From NCBI RefSeq assembly GCF_042186555.1, contig NC_133326.1, positions 437,098,846 through 437,162,845 of the forward strand: a stretch of DNA of 64,000 nucleotides. Direction: 5' to 3'. Below are positions 1-11,410 of the stretch, piece after piece. The notes beneath the pieces are model-generated. The model had not been told where the DNA came from, did no database searches, and was given only the letters and a program-made list of their open reading frames with translations. Source of the stretch: Aquarana catesbeiana. Lineage: Eukaryota > Chordata > Amphibia > Anura > Ranidae. The position numbers were made by a program, and so were the translations under genes. How positions within the stretch are numbered: the first letter of the stretch is position 1; the number at the start of each line of letters is the position of its first letter.

Positions 1-210
1 CCCCCCTCCATTAGTACAGACCCCCAGGACAAACACCCTCCATTAGTACAGACCCCCCCAGGACAAACACCCCTCCATTAGTACAGATTCCCCCAGGACA
101 AACCCCTCTCCATTACTACAGACCCCCCCAGGACAAACCCCCTCCATTAGTACAGACCCCCCATGACAAACCCCCCCTCCATTAGTACAGACCCCCCCAG
201 GACAACCCCT
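1..210. repeat. Minisatellite A, tail of a preceding macrosatellite unit
   Basis: Tandem units of about 33-36 bp built on CCATTAGTACAGACCCCC and CAGGACAAAC. The window opens inside the array. The same stretch recurs with almost no change at 2505-2714 and 5009-5218, so these bases are the end of another copy of the 2.5-kb unit lying to the left of the window. Confidence 0.93.
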
Positions 211-1405
211 TTTGTATAGTGCGGGGTACAGTGTTCTGTGGTGCGGGGGCATGGTGAACTGTGAGAGGTACAATGTTTGATGAGGTGTGGGCGGGGTGTA
301 TAGTGAGGGTTGCAAGGTTCTATTGGGTGGGGACGGGTGTATAGTGAGTGGTGCAGTGTTCTATGGGGTGGGGGCATGGTGAACAGTGAGAAGTACAGTT
401 TTTATGAGGTGTGGGCAGAGTGCATAGTGAGGGTGCGGGGTTCTATGGGGTGGGGAAGGGTGTATAGTGAGGGGTAAAGTTTTCTATAAGGTGTGGGCAG
501 GGTGTATAGTGAGGGGTGCAGGGTTCTATTGGGGAGGGGTACAGTTTTCTATGAGGTGTGGGAAGGATGTATAGTGAGGGGTGCAGGGTTCTATGGGGTG
601 GGGGCATGGTGAACAGTGAGGGGTAAAGTTTTCTATGAGGTGAGGGCAGGGTGTATAGTGAGGGGTGCAGGGTACTATGGGGTGGGGGTAGGGTAGATAG
701 TGTGGGCTGCAGTGTTCTATGGGGTGGGGGCATGGTCAACAGTGAGGGGTACAGTTTTCTATGAGGTGTGGGCAGGATGTATAGTGAGGGATGCAGAGTT
801 CTATGGGTCTATGGGGTGGGGGCATGGTCAACAGTGAGGGGTACAGTTTTCTATGAGGTGAGGGCAGGGTGTATAGTGAGGGGGTGCAGGGTTCTAAGGG
901 GTGGGGGCAGGGTGTATAGTGAGGGGTGCAGTGTTCAGTAAGGTGGAGGCAGGGTGTATAGTGAGGGGTGCAGTGTTCTATGGGGTGGGGGCATGGTGAA
1001 CAGTGAGGCGTACTGTTTCTTATGAGGTGGGGGCAGGGTGTATAGTGAGGGATACAGTATTCTATGAGGTGTGGGCAGGGTATTTAGTAAGGGGTGCAGG
1101 GTTCTATGGGGTGAGGGTTACAGTTTTCTATGAGGGGAAGGCAGGGTGTATAGTGAGGGGTGCAGGGTTCTATGGGGTGGGAGCAGGGTGTTTAGTGAGG
1201 GGTACAGTTTTCTATGAGGTGGGGGCAGGGTGTATAGTGAGGGGTACAGTGTTGTATGGGGTGGGGGCATGATGAACAGTGAGGGGTACAGTTTTCTATG
1301 AGGTGTGGGCAGGGTGTATAGTGAGAGATGCAGGGTTATATGGGGTGGGGACAGGGTGTATAGTGAGGGGGTGCAGTGTTCTATAAGGTGGGGTAGGGTG
1401 TATAG
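211..1405. repeat. Minisatellite B array (42-bp unit)
   Basis: About 28 tandem units on the pattern GTGTATAGTGAGGGG...TTCTATGGGGTGGGGGCA. The unit is 42 bp, a multiple of three, so long open frames appear on both strands with a 14-residue periodicity. Variants alternate between GGTGCAG/GGTACAG and GGGGTG/GAGGTGTG, giving a loose two-unit higher-order pattern. Confidence 0.95.
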
Positions 1406-1683
1406 CAGGGCCGATCCTAGGGTCACAGACGCCTGGGTGCAGAAATATTTCTGGCGCCCCCACATGGGCGTGGTCATCTTACCAACTCCTCCCCTTTACA
1501 AATCTTTCTATGGCAATGACTCAAACACAGAGATGCTCCCCTTAGAAATCTTCGTTACCTTGGGATCCTCCCATGATCTCTTAACAATAAAGAAAATGCA
1601 GGAAGAGTATACTAAAGAGACCTGGAGGGGAGTCTCTCTGATGTACACACAGAGGGCTGTCTGTTAGAAAGAGCCCCTAGACA

Positions 1684-2285
1684 TAATATGGTCAAAGACT
1701 GCAGACATAATACAGGAGATGGTCAGAGACTGCAGACATGATACAAGAGATGGACAGAGACTGCAGACATAATAGAGGAGATGGTCAGAGACTGCAGACG
1801 TAATACAGGAGATGGTCAGGGACCGCAGACATAATATAGGAGAAGGTCAGAGACTGTAGACATGATACAAGAGACAGTCAGAGACAGTAGACATGATACA
1901 GGAGATGGTCAGAGACTGCAGACATAATACAGGAGATGGTCTGAGACTGCAGACATGATACAGGAGATAGTCAGAGACTGCAGACATGGTACAGGAGATG
2001 GTCAGAGACTGCAGGCATATTACAAGAGACGGTCAGAGACTGCAATCATAGTACCGGAGATGGTCAGAGACTGCAGACATAATACAGGATATGGTCAGAG
2101 ACTGCAGACATAATACAGGAGATGGTCAGAGACTGCAGACATAATACAGGAGATGGTCAGGGACTGCAGACATGGTACAGGAGATGGTCAGAGACTGCAG
2201 ACATGGTACAGGAGATGGTCAGAGACTGCAGACATGATACAAGAGACGGTCAGAGACTGTAGACATGGTACAAGAGACGTCAGAT
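1684..2285. repeat. Minisatellite C array (31-bp unit)
   Basis: About 19 tandem units of 31 bp containing GGTCAGAGACTGCAGACAT and ATACAGGAGAT. The array lies inside the hAT-like element. The same unit occurs in inverted orientation inside a different hAT element at about 16580-16985. Confidence 0.94.
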
Positions 2286-2714
2286 GGTGTTCTCTCAGCA
2301 CTGCCCTCTCCCTCTGGAGTCCTTGGTGTACTTTCCTGGGTGTAGACCCCCCCAGGACAAACCACCCCTTCATTAGTACAGATCACCCAAGACAAACCCC
2401 CCCGTCCATTAGTACAGATCCACCCCAGGACAAACCCCCCTCCATTAGTACAGACCCCCCCAGGACAAACCCCCCCTTCATTAGTACAGACCCGTCAAGA
2501 CAAACCCCCCTCCATTAGTACAGACCCCCAGGACAAACACCCTCCATTAGTACAGACCCCCCCAGGACAAACACCCCTCCATTAGTACAGATTCCCCCAG
2601 GACAAACCCCTCTCCATTACTACAGACCCCCCCAGGACAAACCCCCTCCATTAGTACAGACCCCCCATGACAAACCCCCCCTCCATTAGTACAGACCCCC
2701 CCAGGACAACCCCT
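2286..2714. repeat. Short unique spacer then minisatellite A
   Basis: Bases 2286-2342 are a non-repeated spacer containing CTCAGCACTGCCCTCTCC. From 2343 the CCATTAGTACAGA array runs to the duplication junction at 2714. Confidence 0.9.
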
Positions 2715-3910
2715 TTTGTATAGTGCGGGGTACAGTGTTCTGTGGTGCGTGGGCATGGTGAACTGTGGAGAGGTACAATGTTTGATGAGGTGTGGGCGGG
2801 GTGTATAGTGAGGGTTGCAAGGTTCTATTGGGTGGGGACGGGTGTATAGTGAGTGGTGCAGTGTTCTATGGGGTGGGGGCATGGTGAACAGTGAGAAGTA
2901 CAGTTTTTATGAGGTGTGGGCAGAGTGCATAGTGAGGGTGCGGGGTTCTATGGGGTGGGGAAGGGTGTATAGTGAGGGGTAAAGTTTTCTATAAGGTGTG
3001 GGCAGGGTGTATAGTGAGGGGTGCAGGGTTCTATTGGGGAGGGGTACAGTTTTCTATGAGGTGTGGGAAGGATGTATAGTGAGGGGTGCAGGGTTCTATG
3101 GGGTGGGGGCATGGTGAACAGTGAGGGGTACAGTTTTCTATGAGGTGAGGGCAGGGTGTATAGTGAGGGGTGCAGGGTACTATGGGGTGGGGGTAGGGTA
3201 GATAGTGTGGGCTGCAGTGTTCTATGGGGTGGGGGCATGGTCAACAGTGAGGGGTACAGTTTTCTATGAGGTGTGGGCAGGATGTATAGTGAGGGATGCA
3301 GAGTTCTATGGGTCTATGGGGTGGGGGCATGGTCAACAGTGAGGGGTACAGTTTTCTATGAGGTGAGGGCAGGGTGTATAGTGAGGGGGTGCAGGGTTCT
3401 AAGGGGTGGGGGCAGGGTGTATAGTGAGGGGTGCAGTGTTCAGTAAGGTGGAGGCAGGGTGTATAGTGAGGGGTGCAGTGTTCTATGGGGTGGGGGCATG
3501 GTGAACAGTGAGGCGTACTGTTTCTTATGAGGTGGGGGCAGGGTGTATAGTGAGGGATACAGTATTCTATGAGGTGTGGGCAGGGTATTTAGTAAGGGGT
3601 GCAGGGTTCTATGGGGTGAGGGTTACAGTTTTCTATGAGGGGAAGGCAGGGTGTATAGTGAGGGGTGCAGGGTTCTATGGGGTGGGAGCAGGGTGTTTAG
3701 TGAGGGGTACAGTTTTCTATGAGGTGGGGGCAGGGTGTATAGTGAGGGGTACAGTGTTTAATGGGGTGGGGGCATGATGAACAGTGAGGGGTACAGTTTT
3801 CTATGAGGTGTGGGCAGGGTGTATAGTGAGAGATGCAGGGTTATATGGGGTGGGGACAGGGTGTATAGTGAGGGGGTGCAGTGTTCTATAAGGTGGGGTA
3901 GGGTGTATAG
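2715..3910. repeat. Minisatellite B array, second macrosatellite copy
   Basis: Same 42-bp units in the same order as 211-1405. The last eight bases, GTGTATAG (3903-3910), form the left target duplication of the hAT-like element that begins at 3911. Confidence 0.95.
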
Positions 3911-4188
3911 CAGGGCCGATCCTAGGGTCACAGACGCCTGGGTGCAGAAATATTTCTGGCGCCCCCACATGGGCATGGTCATCTTACCAACTCCTCCCCT
4001 TTACAAATCTTTCTATGGCAATGACTCAAACACAGAGATGCTCCCCTTAGAAATCTTCGTTACCTTGGGATCCTCCCATGATCTCTTAACAATAAAGAAA
4101 ATGCAGGAAGAGTATACTAAAGAGACCTGGAGGGGAGTCTCTCTGATGTACACACAGAGGGCTGTCTGTTAGAAAGAGCCCCTAGACA

Positions 4189-4790
4189 TAATATGGTCAA
4201 AGACTGCAGACATAATACAGGAGATGGTCAGAGACTGCAGACATGATACAAGAGATGGACAGAGACTGCAGACATAATAGAGGAGATGGTCAGAGACTGC
4301 AGACGTAATACAGGAGATGGTCAGGGACCGCAGACATAATATAGGAGAAGGTCAGAGACTGTAGACATGATACAAGAGACAGTCAGAGACAGTAGACATG
4401 ATACAGGAGATGGTCAGAGACTGCAGACATAATACAGGAGATGGTCTGAGACTGCAGACATGATACAGGAGATGGTCAGAGACTGCAGACATGGTACAGG
4501 AGATGGTCAGAGACTGCAGGCATAATACAAGAGACGGTCAGAGACTGCAATCATTGTACCGGAGATGGTCAGAGACTGCAGACATAATACAGGATATGGT
4601 CAGAGACTGCAGACATAATACAGGAGATGGTCAGAGACTGCAGACATAATACAGGAGATGGTCAGGGACTGCAGACATGGTACAGGAGATGGTCAGAGAC
4701 TGCAGACATGGTACAGGAGATGGTCAGAGACTGCAGACATGATACAAGAGACGGTCAGAGACTGTAGACATGGTACAAGAGACGTCAGAT
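4189..4790. repeat. Minisatellite C array, second copy
   Basis: 31-bp units matching 1684-2285 nearly base for base, inside the complete hAT-like element. Confidence 0.94.
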
Positions 4791-4847
4791 GGTGTTCTCT
4801 CAGCACTGCCCTCTCCCTCTGGAGTCCTTGGTGTACTTTCCTGGGTG

Positions 4848-7800
4848 TAGACCCCCCCAGGACAAACCACCCCTTCATTAGTACAGATCACCCAAGACAA
4901 ACCCCCCCCATCCATTAGTACAGATCCACCCCAGGACAAACCCCCCTCCATTAGTACAGACCCCCCAGGACAAACCCCCCCTTCATTAGTACAGACCCGT
5001 CAAGACAAACCCCCCTCCATTAGTACAGACCCCCAGGACAAACACCCTCCATTAGTACAGACCCCCCCAGGACAAACACCCCTCCATTAGTACAGATTCC
5101 CCCAGGACAAACCCCTCTCCATTACTACACACCCCCCCAGGACAAACCCCCTCCATTAGTACAGACCCCCATGACAAACCCCCCCTCCATTAGTACAGAC
5201 CCCCCCAGGACAACCCCTCCCCCCATTAGTACAGACCCCCCAGGACAAACCCCCCCTCCATTAGTACAGACCCCCCAGGACAAACCGCCCCCCTCTATTA
5301 GTACAGACCCCCCCCAGGACAACCCTCCCCTCCATTAGTACAGACCCCCTCTCCATTGGTACAGATCCCCAGGACAAACCCCCCCTCCATTAGTACAGAC
5401 CCCCCTAGGACAAACCCCTCCATTAGTACAGACCCCCAGGACAAACCGCTCACAATCCATTAGTACAGACCCTCCTAGAACAACCCCCCCTCCATTAGTA
5501 CAGACCCCCCAGGACAAACCGCCCCCCCCTCCATTAGTACAGACCCCCCAGCACAAACCGCCCCCTCCTCCATTAGTACAGACCCCCCCAGGACAAACCC
5601 CCTCCATTAGTACAGACCCTCCAGGACAAACCGCTCACAATCCATTAGTACAGACCCTCCTAGAACAACCCCCCCTCCATTAGTACAGACCCCCCAGGAC
5701 AAACCGCCCCCCCTCCATTAGTACAGACCCCCCAGCACAAACCGCCCCCTCCTCCATTAGTACAGACCCCCCCAGGACAAACCCCCTCCATTAGTACAGA
5801 CCCCCCAGGACAAACCGCCCCCCCTCCATTAGTACAGACCCCCCAGGACAAACCCCCCCTTCATTAGTACAGATCCCCCAAGACAAACCCCCTGTCCATT
5901 AGTACAGATCCCCCCCAGGACAAACCCCCCCTCCATTAGTACAGACCCCCCAGGACAAACCCCCCCTTCATTAGTACAGACCCCCCAAGACAAACCCCCC
6001 TCTATTAGTACAGACCCCCCCAGGACAAACCCCCTCCATTAGTACAGACCCCCCCAGAACAAACACCCCTCCATTAGTACAGATCCCCCCAGGACAAACC
6101 CCTCTCCATTACTACAGACCCCCCAGGACAAACCCCCTCCATTAGTACAGACCCCCCATGACAAACCCCCCCTCCATTAGTACAGACCCCCCCCGGGACA
6201 ACCACTCCCTCCATTAGTACAGACCCCCCAGGACAAACCCCCCTCCATTAGTACAGACCCCCCAGGACAAACCGCCCCCCCTCTATTAGTACAGACCCCC
6301 CCAGGACAACCTTCCCCTCCATTAGTACAGACCCCCCTCTCCATTAGTACAGATCCCCAGGACAAACCCCCCCTCCATTAGTACAGACCCCCCTAGGACA
6401 ACCCCCCTCCATTAGTACAGACCCCCAGGACAAACCGCTCAAAATCCATTAGTACAGACCCTCCCATAACAAACCCCCTCCTCCATTAGTACAGACCCCC
6501 CAGGACAAACCGCCCCCCCTCCATTAGTACAGACCCCCCCAGCACAAACCGCCCCCTCCTCCATTAGTACAGACCCCCCCAGGACAAACCCCCTCCATTA
6601 GTACAGACCCCCAGGACAAACCGCCCCCCTCCATTAGTACAGACCCCCAGGACAAACCCCCCCTTCATTAGTACAGATCCCCCAAGACAAACCCCCCGTC
6701 CATTAGTACAGATCCCCCCAGGACAAACCCCCCCTCCATTAGTACAGACCCCCCAAGACAAACCCCCCACCATTAGTACAGACCCCAGGACAAACCCCCT
6801 CCATTAGTACAGACCCCCCAGGACAAACCGCCCCCCTCTATTAGTACAGACCCCCCAGGACAACCCTCCCCTCCATTAGTACAGACCCCCTCTCCATTAG
6901 TACAGATCCCCAGGACAAATCCCCCCTCCATTAGTACAGACCCTCCCTAGGACAACCCCCCTCCATTAGTACAAAGCCCCCCCTCCATTAGTACAGACCC
7001 CCAGGACAAACCGCTCACAATCCATTAGTACAGACCCTCCCAGAACAACCCCCCTCCATTAGTACAGACCCCCCAGCACAAACCGCCCCCTCCTCCATTA
7101 GTACAGACCCCCCCAGGACAAACCCCTCCATTAGTACAGACCCCCAGGACAAACTGCCCCCCTCCATTAGTACAGACCCCCCAGGACAAACCCCTCCTTG
7201 ATTAGTACAGATCCCCCAAGACAAACCCCCCGTCCATTAGTACAGATCCCCCCAGGACAAACCTCTTCCATTAGTACAGACCCCCCCAGGACAAACACCC
7301 CTCCATTAGTACAGATCCCCCCAGGACAAACCCCTCTCCATTACTACAGACCCCCCAGGACAAACCCCCTCCATTAGTACAGACCCCCATGACAAACCCC
7401 CCCCTCCATTAGTACAGACCCCCCCGGGACAACCCCTCCCTCCATTAGTACAGACCCCCCAGGACAAACCCCCCTCCATTAGTACAGACCCCCCAGGACA
7501 AACCCCCCTCTATTAGTACAGACCCCCCCAGGACAACCCTCCCCTCCATTAGTACAGACCCCCCTCTCCATTAGTACAGATCCCCAGGACAAACCCCCCT
7601 CCATTAGTACAGACCCTCCCTAGGACAACCCCCCTCCATTAGTACAAAGCCCCCCCTCCATTAGTACAGACCCCCAGGACAAACCGCTCACAATCCATTA
7701 GTACAGACCCTCCCATAACAAACCCCCTCCTCCATTAGTACAGACCCCCCAGGACAAACCGCCCCCCCTCCATTAGTACAGACCCCCCAGCACAAACCGC

Positions 7801-8217
7801 CCCCTCCTCCATTAGTACAGACCCCCCCAGGACAAACCCCCTCCATTAGTACAGACCCCCAAGGACCAACCCCCTCTCCATTAGTACAGACCCCCCCAGG
7901 ACAAACCCCCCCTCCATTAGTACAACCCCCAGGACAACCCCCCCTCCATTAGTACAGACCCCCCCAGGACAAAGCCCCCCCAATTAGTACAGCCCCCCAG
8001 AACAAACCGCCCCCCCTCCATTAATACAGACACCCCAGGACAACCCCCCCATTAGTACAGACCCCCCCAGGAAACCCCCCCTTCATTAGTACAGACCCCC
8101 TCCAGGACAAACCCCCCCTCCATTAGTACAGACCCCCCAGGAAACCCCCCCTCCATTAATATAGACCCCCCCAGGACAAACCCCCCCTTAATTAGTACAG
8201 ACCCCCCTCCTCCATTA
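4848..8217. repeat. Minisatellite A, long array (about 3.4 kb)
   Basis: Roughly 100 units of 33-36 bp with CCATTAGTACAGA and variable C runs. Private variants recur at a higher scale: CCGCTCACAATCC near 5446, 5631, 7011 and 7685, and CCATTACTACA near 5118, 6106 and 7336. Blocks of about 185 bp and of about 1 kb have therefore been duplicated within the array. G-rich on the minus strand with runs of 4-7 G. Confidence 0.94.
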
Positions 8218-8570
8218 GCGTGGAGAACAGATGGAGACAGGCTTGGGCGGGAGTGAGAGACAGAGGAGGAGTTGAGGTGAACACGTCAGGCACGGACCGC
8301 CCGCCCCCCCCGCAATGTCACTGCGAGGCTGGTCTCTCTCCACACAGAGACCAGCCGCTCAGATCTCCGGCGCTGCTCTCCTTCTATGATAGGGAGGGGG
8401 GACGGGCTTGAGCCTCGAAAAATACAGCGGCGGCGGTGACCTGCGGAGGGAGCTGCCTCTGGACACAGAGAGGAGGAGGAGGGAGGGGAGCACTCTGGCT
8501 CTTCAGCACCCACACCTCTCTGGCGCCCGGGTGCACTGCACCCCATGCACCCCGTCTGGGATTGGCCCTG
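8218..8570. other. Unique right end of the hAT-like element
   Basis: Non-tandem sequence running to the terminal GGATTGGCCCTG. It contains GGCGCCCGGGTGCACTGCACCC, which loosely mirrors the GCCTGGGTGCAG...GGCGCCCCC block at the left end, as expected for subterminal inverted sequence of one element. No convincing coding frame. Confidence 0.7.
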
Positions 8571-9108
8571 GTGTATAGTGAGGGGTACAGTTTCTATGAG
8601 GTGGGGATAGGGTATACACCCTATCCCCACCTCATAGAAACTGTGAGGGGTGCAGTATTCTGTATGGTGGAGGAAGGGTGTATAGTGAGGCGTACAGTTT
8701 TCTATGAGGAGGGGACAGGGTGTATAGTGAGGGGTGCGGTGTTCTATGAGGTGGGGGCTGGGTGTATAGTTAAGAGTACAGTGTTCTGTTGGGTAAGGAC
8801 TTGGTGAACAGTGAGGGGTACAATTTTCTATAGGGTGGGAACGGGGTATATAGTGAGGGGTGCAGAGTTCTATGGGGTGGGGGCATGGTGAACAGTGAGG
8901 GGTACGGTTTTCTATGAGGTGGGGGAAAGGTGTATAGTGAGGGGTGCTGTGTTCTATGGGGTGGGGGCATGGTGAACAGTGAGGCATACGGTTTTCTATG
9001 AGGTGGGGGCAGGGTGTATAGTGAGGGGTGTAGGGTCCTATGGGGTGGGGGCAGGGTGTGTAGTGAGGGGTACATTGTTCCGTGGGGTGAGGGCATAGTG
9101 AACAGTGA
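8571..9108. repeat. Minisatellite B array resumes
   Basis: 42-bp B units directly after the hAT-like element and its GTGTATAG duplication. The array is interrupted at 9109 by a Harbinger-type MITE whose TGA target lies at 9106-9108. Confidence 0.94.
8588..8643. repeat. Perfect 26-bp-arm palindrome inside array B
   Basis: CAGTTTCTATGAGGTGGGGA at 8588 extends to 8613. After a 4-base spacer (8614-8617) its exact reverse complement runs to 8643. This is one B unit fused head to head with an inverted B unit, unlike the rest of the array, which is all head to tail. Confidence 0.93.
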
Positions 9109-9543
9109 TGCCCTGTACACACGATTGGACATTGATCGGACATTCTGACAACAAAATCCATCGGATTTTTTCCGACGGATTTTGTGCCAAACTTGTCTTG
9201 CATACACATGGTCGCACAAAGTTGTTGGAAAATCCGATCGTTCTGAACATGGTGACGTAAAACACGTACGTCGAGACTATAAACGGGGCAGTAGCAAATA
9301 GCTTTCGTCTCTTAATTTATTCTGAGAATGCGTGGCACTTTGTGCGTCGGATTTGTGTACACACAATCGGAATTTAAACGATCGGATTTTGTTGTCGGAA
9401 AATTTTATATCCTGCTCTCAAACTTTGTGTGTCAGAAATTCCGATGGAAAAAGTCCGATGGAGCCCACACACGATCGGAATTTCCGATAACACAATCCGA
9501 TCGCACTTTTTCCATCGGAAAATCCAACCATGTGTATAGGGCA
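9109..9543. mobile_element. Harbinger-type MITE
   Basis: 435-bp element with ends TGCCCTGTACACACGATTGG and ATGTGTATAGGGCA, flanked by TGA (9106-9108) and TTA (9544-9546), a one-mismatch 3-bp target. The B array continues directly after it. Its ends match the termini of the two Harbinger copies at 34867 and 45493, so it is probably a non-autonomous relative. No coding frame. Confidence 0.85.
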
Positions 9544-11410
9544 TTAGAGGTACAGTGTTTGATGAGGTGTGGGCAGGGTGTATAGTGAGGGGTGCAGGTT
9601 TCTATTGGGTGGGGACAGGTGTATAGTAAGTGGTGCAGTGTTCTATGGGGTGGGGGCATGGCGAACATTGAGAGGTACAGTTTTTATGAGGTGTGGGCAG
9701 AGTGTATAGTGAGGCGTACAGTTTTCTATGAGGTGGGAACAGGATGTATAGTGAGGGATGCAGTGTTCTATGAGGTGGGAGCAGGGTGTATAGTGAGGAG
9801 TACAGTGTTCTGTTGGGTAGGGGCAGGGTGTATAGTGAGGGGTACAGTGTTCTATGGGGTGGGGGCAGGGTGTATAGTGAGGGGTGCAGGGTTCTATGGC
9901 GTGGGGGCATGGTGAACACTGAGGGGTACAGTTTTCTATGAGGTGTGGGCAGGGTGTATAGTGAGGGGTGCAAGATTCTTTGGGGTGGGAGCAGGGTGTT
10001 TGTTGAGGGGTACTGTTTTCTATGAAGTGTGGGCAGGGTGTATAGTGAGGGGTGCAGGGTTCTATGGGGTAGGGCAAGGTGTATAGTGAGGGATGCAGTG
10101 TCCTATGGGGTGGGGGCAGGGTGAACAGTGAGGAGTACGGTTTTCTATGAGACGTGGGCAGGGTGTATAGTGAGGGGTGCAGGGTTCTATGGGGTGGGAT
10201 GGGTATATAGTGGGGGGTGCAGTGTTCTATGGGGTGGGGGCATGGTGAACATTGAGGGGTACAGTTTTCTATGAGGTGTGGGCAGGGTGTATAGTGAGGG
10301 GTGCAGGGTTCTATGGGGTGGGGTAGGGTGTATAGTGAGGGGTACAGTTTTCTATGAGGTGGGAACAGGATTTATAGTGAGGGGTGCAGTGTTCTATGAG
10401 GTGAGGGCAGGGTGTGTAGTGAGGAGTACAGTGTTCTGTTGGGTAGGGGCATGGTGAATAGTGAGGGGTACAGTTTTCTATGAGGTGGGAGCAGGGTGTA
10501 TAGTTAGGGGCGCAGTGTTCTGTGGGGGGCATGGTGAACAGTGAGGCATACGGTTTTCTATAGGGTGGGGACAGGGTGTATAGTGAGGGGTACAGTTTTC
10601 TATGAGGTGTGGGCAGGGTGTATAGTGAGAGGTGTAGGGTTCTATGGGGTGGGTGCAGGGTGTATAGTGAGGGGTACAGTGTTCTGTGGGGTGGGGGCTT
10701 GGTGAACAGTAAGGGGTATGGTGTTTTATGAGGTGTGGGCAGGGTGTATAGTGAGGGTTGCAGGGTTCTATGGGGTGAGGGCAGGGTGTATAGTGAGGGG
10801 TGCAGTGTTCTATGTGGTGGAGGCATGGTGAGCAGTGAGGGTACAGTTTTCTATGAGGTGTGGGCAGGATGTATAGTGAGGGCTGCAGTGTTCTATGAGG
10901 TGGGGGCAGCGTGTATAGTGAGGAGTACAGTGTTCTATGGGGTGGGGGCAGGTTGTATAGCGAGGGGTTTCAGGGTTTTATGGGGGTAGGGTGTATAGTG
11001 AGGGGGTGCAGGGTTCTTTGGGGTGTGGGCAGGGTGTATAGTGAGGGGTGCAGGGTTCTATGGGGTGGGGCAAGGGTGTATAGTGAGGGGTGCACAGTTC
11101 TGTAAGGTGGGGTCAGGGTGTATAGTGAAGCGTACAGTTTTCTATGAAGGGGGAACAGGGTGTATAGTGAGGGGTGCAGTGTTCTATGAGGTGGGGGCAG
11201 GGTGTATAGTGAGGAGCACAGTGTTCTGTTCGGTAGGGGCATGATGAACAGTGAGGGGTACAGTTTTCTATAGGGTGGGGACAGGGTGTATACTGAGGGG
11301 AGCAGGGTTCTATGGGGTGGGGGCAGGGTGTATAGTGAGGGGAACAGTGTTCTATGGGGTGGGAGCAGGGTGTATAGTGAGGGATACAGTTTTCTATGAG
11401 GTGTGGGCAG
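9544..11410. repeat. Minisatellite B array
   Basis: Uninterrupted 42-bp B units with the usual variants. It ends at GGCAG (11406-11410), the left target of the solo LTR. Confidence 0.94.

Larger units (their letters stand above)
211..2714. repeat. Macrosatellite unit 1 (about 2.5 kb)
   Basis: A composite unit made, in order, of array B, the left end of a hAT-like element, array C and array A. It is repeated head to tail at 2715-5218 with an offset of 2504-2505 bp and only scattered single-base differences by eye. The junction GACAACCCCT followed by TTTGTATAG at 210/211 recurs at 2714/2715, so it is the tandem-duplication breakpoint joining array A to array B. Confidence 0.93.
1406..2714 (+). 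mobile_element. hAT-like element, left part only (duplicated copy)
   Basis: Starts with CAGGGCCGATCC directly after GTGTATAG (1398-1405), the same 8 bases that flank the full element at 3911-8570. Bases 1406-1683 are single-copy looking and are followed by arrays C and A. The right terminus is missing because the macrosatellite junction at 2714/2715 cuts the element. It is therefore a duplicated fragment of the hAT insertion and not an independent one. Confidence 0.78.
2715..5218. repeat. Macrosatellite unit 2 (about 2.5 kb)
   Basis: Second head-to-tail copy of 211-2714. Differences I could see are a few substitutions (for example in the C array near 4470 and 4555) and one inserted G near 2766. 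It ends at 5218, where array A continues into its long uninterrupted form instead of jumping back to array B. Such high identity means a recent duplication, recent homogenisation or an assembly duplication. Confidence 0.92.
3911..8570 (+). mobile_element. hAT-like non-autonomous element filled with minisatellites
   Basis: Terminal inverted repeats are CAGGGCCGATCC on the left (3911) and GGATTGGCCCTG on the right (ending 8570), with one mismatch over 12 bp. An exact 8-bp GTGTATAG flanks both sides (3903-3910, 8571-8578), and array B resumes in phase with TGAGGGG. CAGGG-type ends and 8-bp duplications are typical of hAT transposons. No transposase frame is present. The interior is 0.28 kb of unique DNA, a 31-bp array (C), a 3.4-kb array A and a 350-bp right end. 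Confidence 0.82.

Noticed and set aside
5125..7224. Minus-strand frames rich in GGVCTNGGG
   Set aside because: Translation of the C-rich minisatellite A. Frames stop and restart with each unit-length change.
1684..8217. Possible CRISPR-like repeat/spacer structure
   Set aside because: Units are contiguous minisatellites with no unique spacers or cas genes, in clearly eukaryotic DNA.
8286..9209. Long minus-strand open frame (about 307 codons) with PHPIE/HCTPHYTPCP repeats
   Set aside because: It lies on minisatellite B (period 42, a multiple of three) and runs into unrelated flanking DNA. The repeats explain the open frame, and no domain or start context is present.
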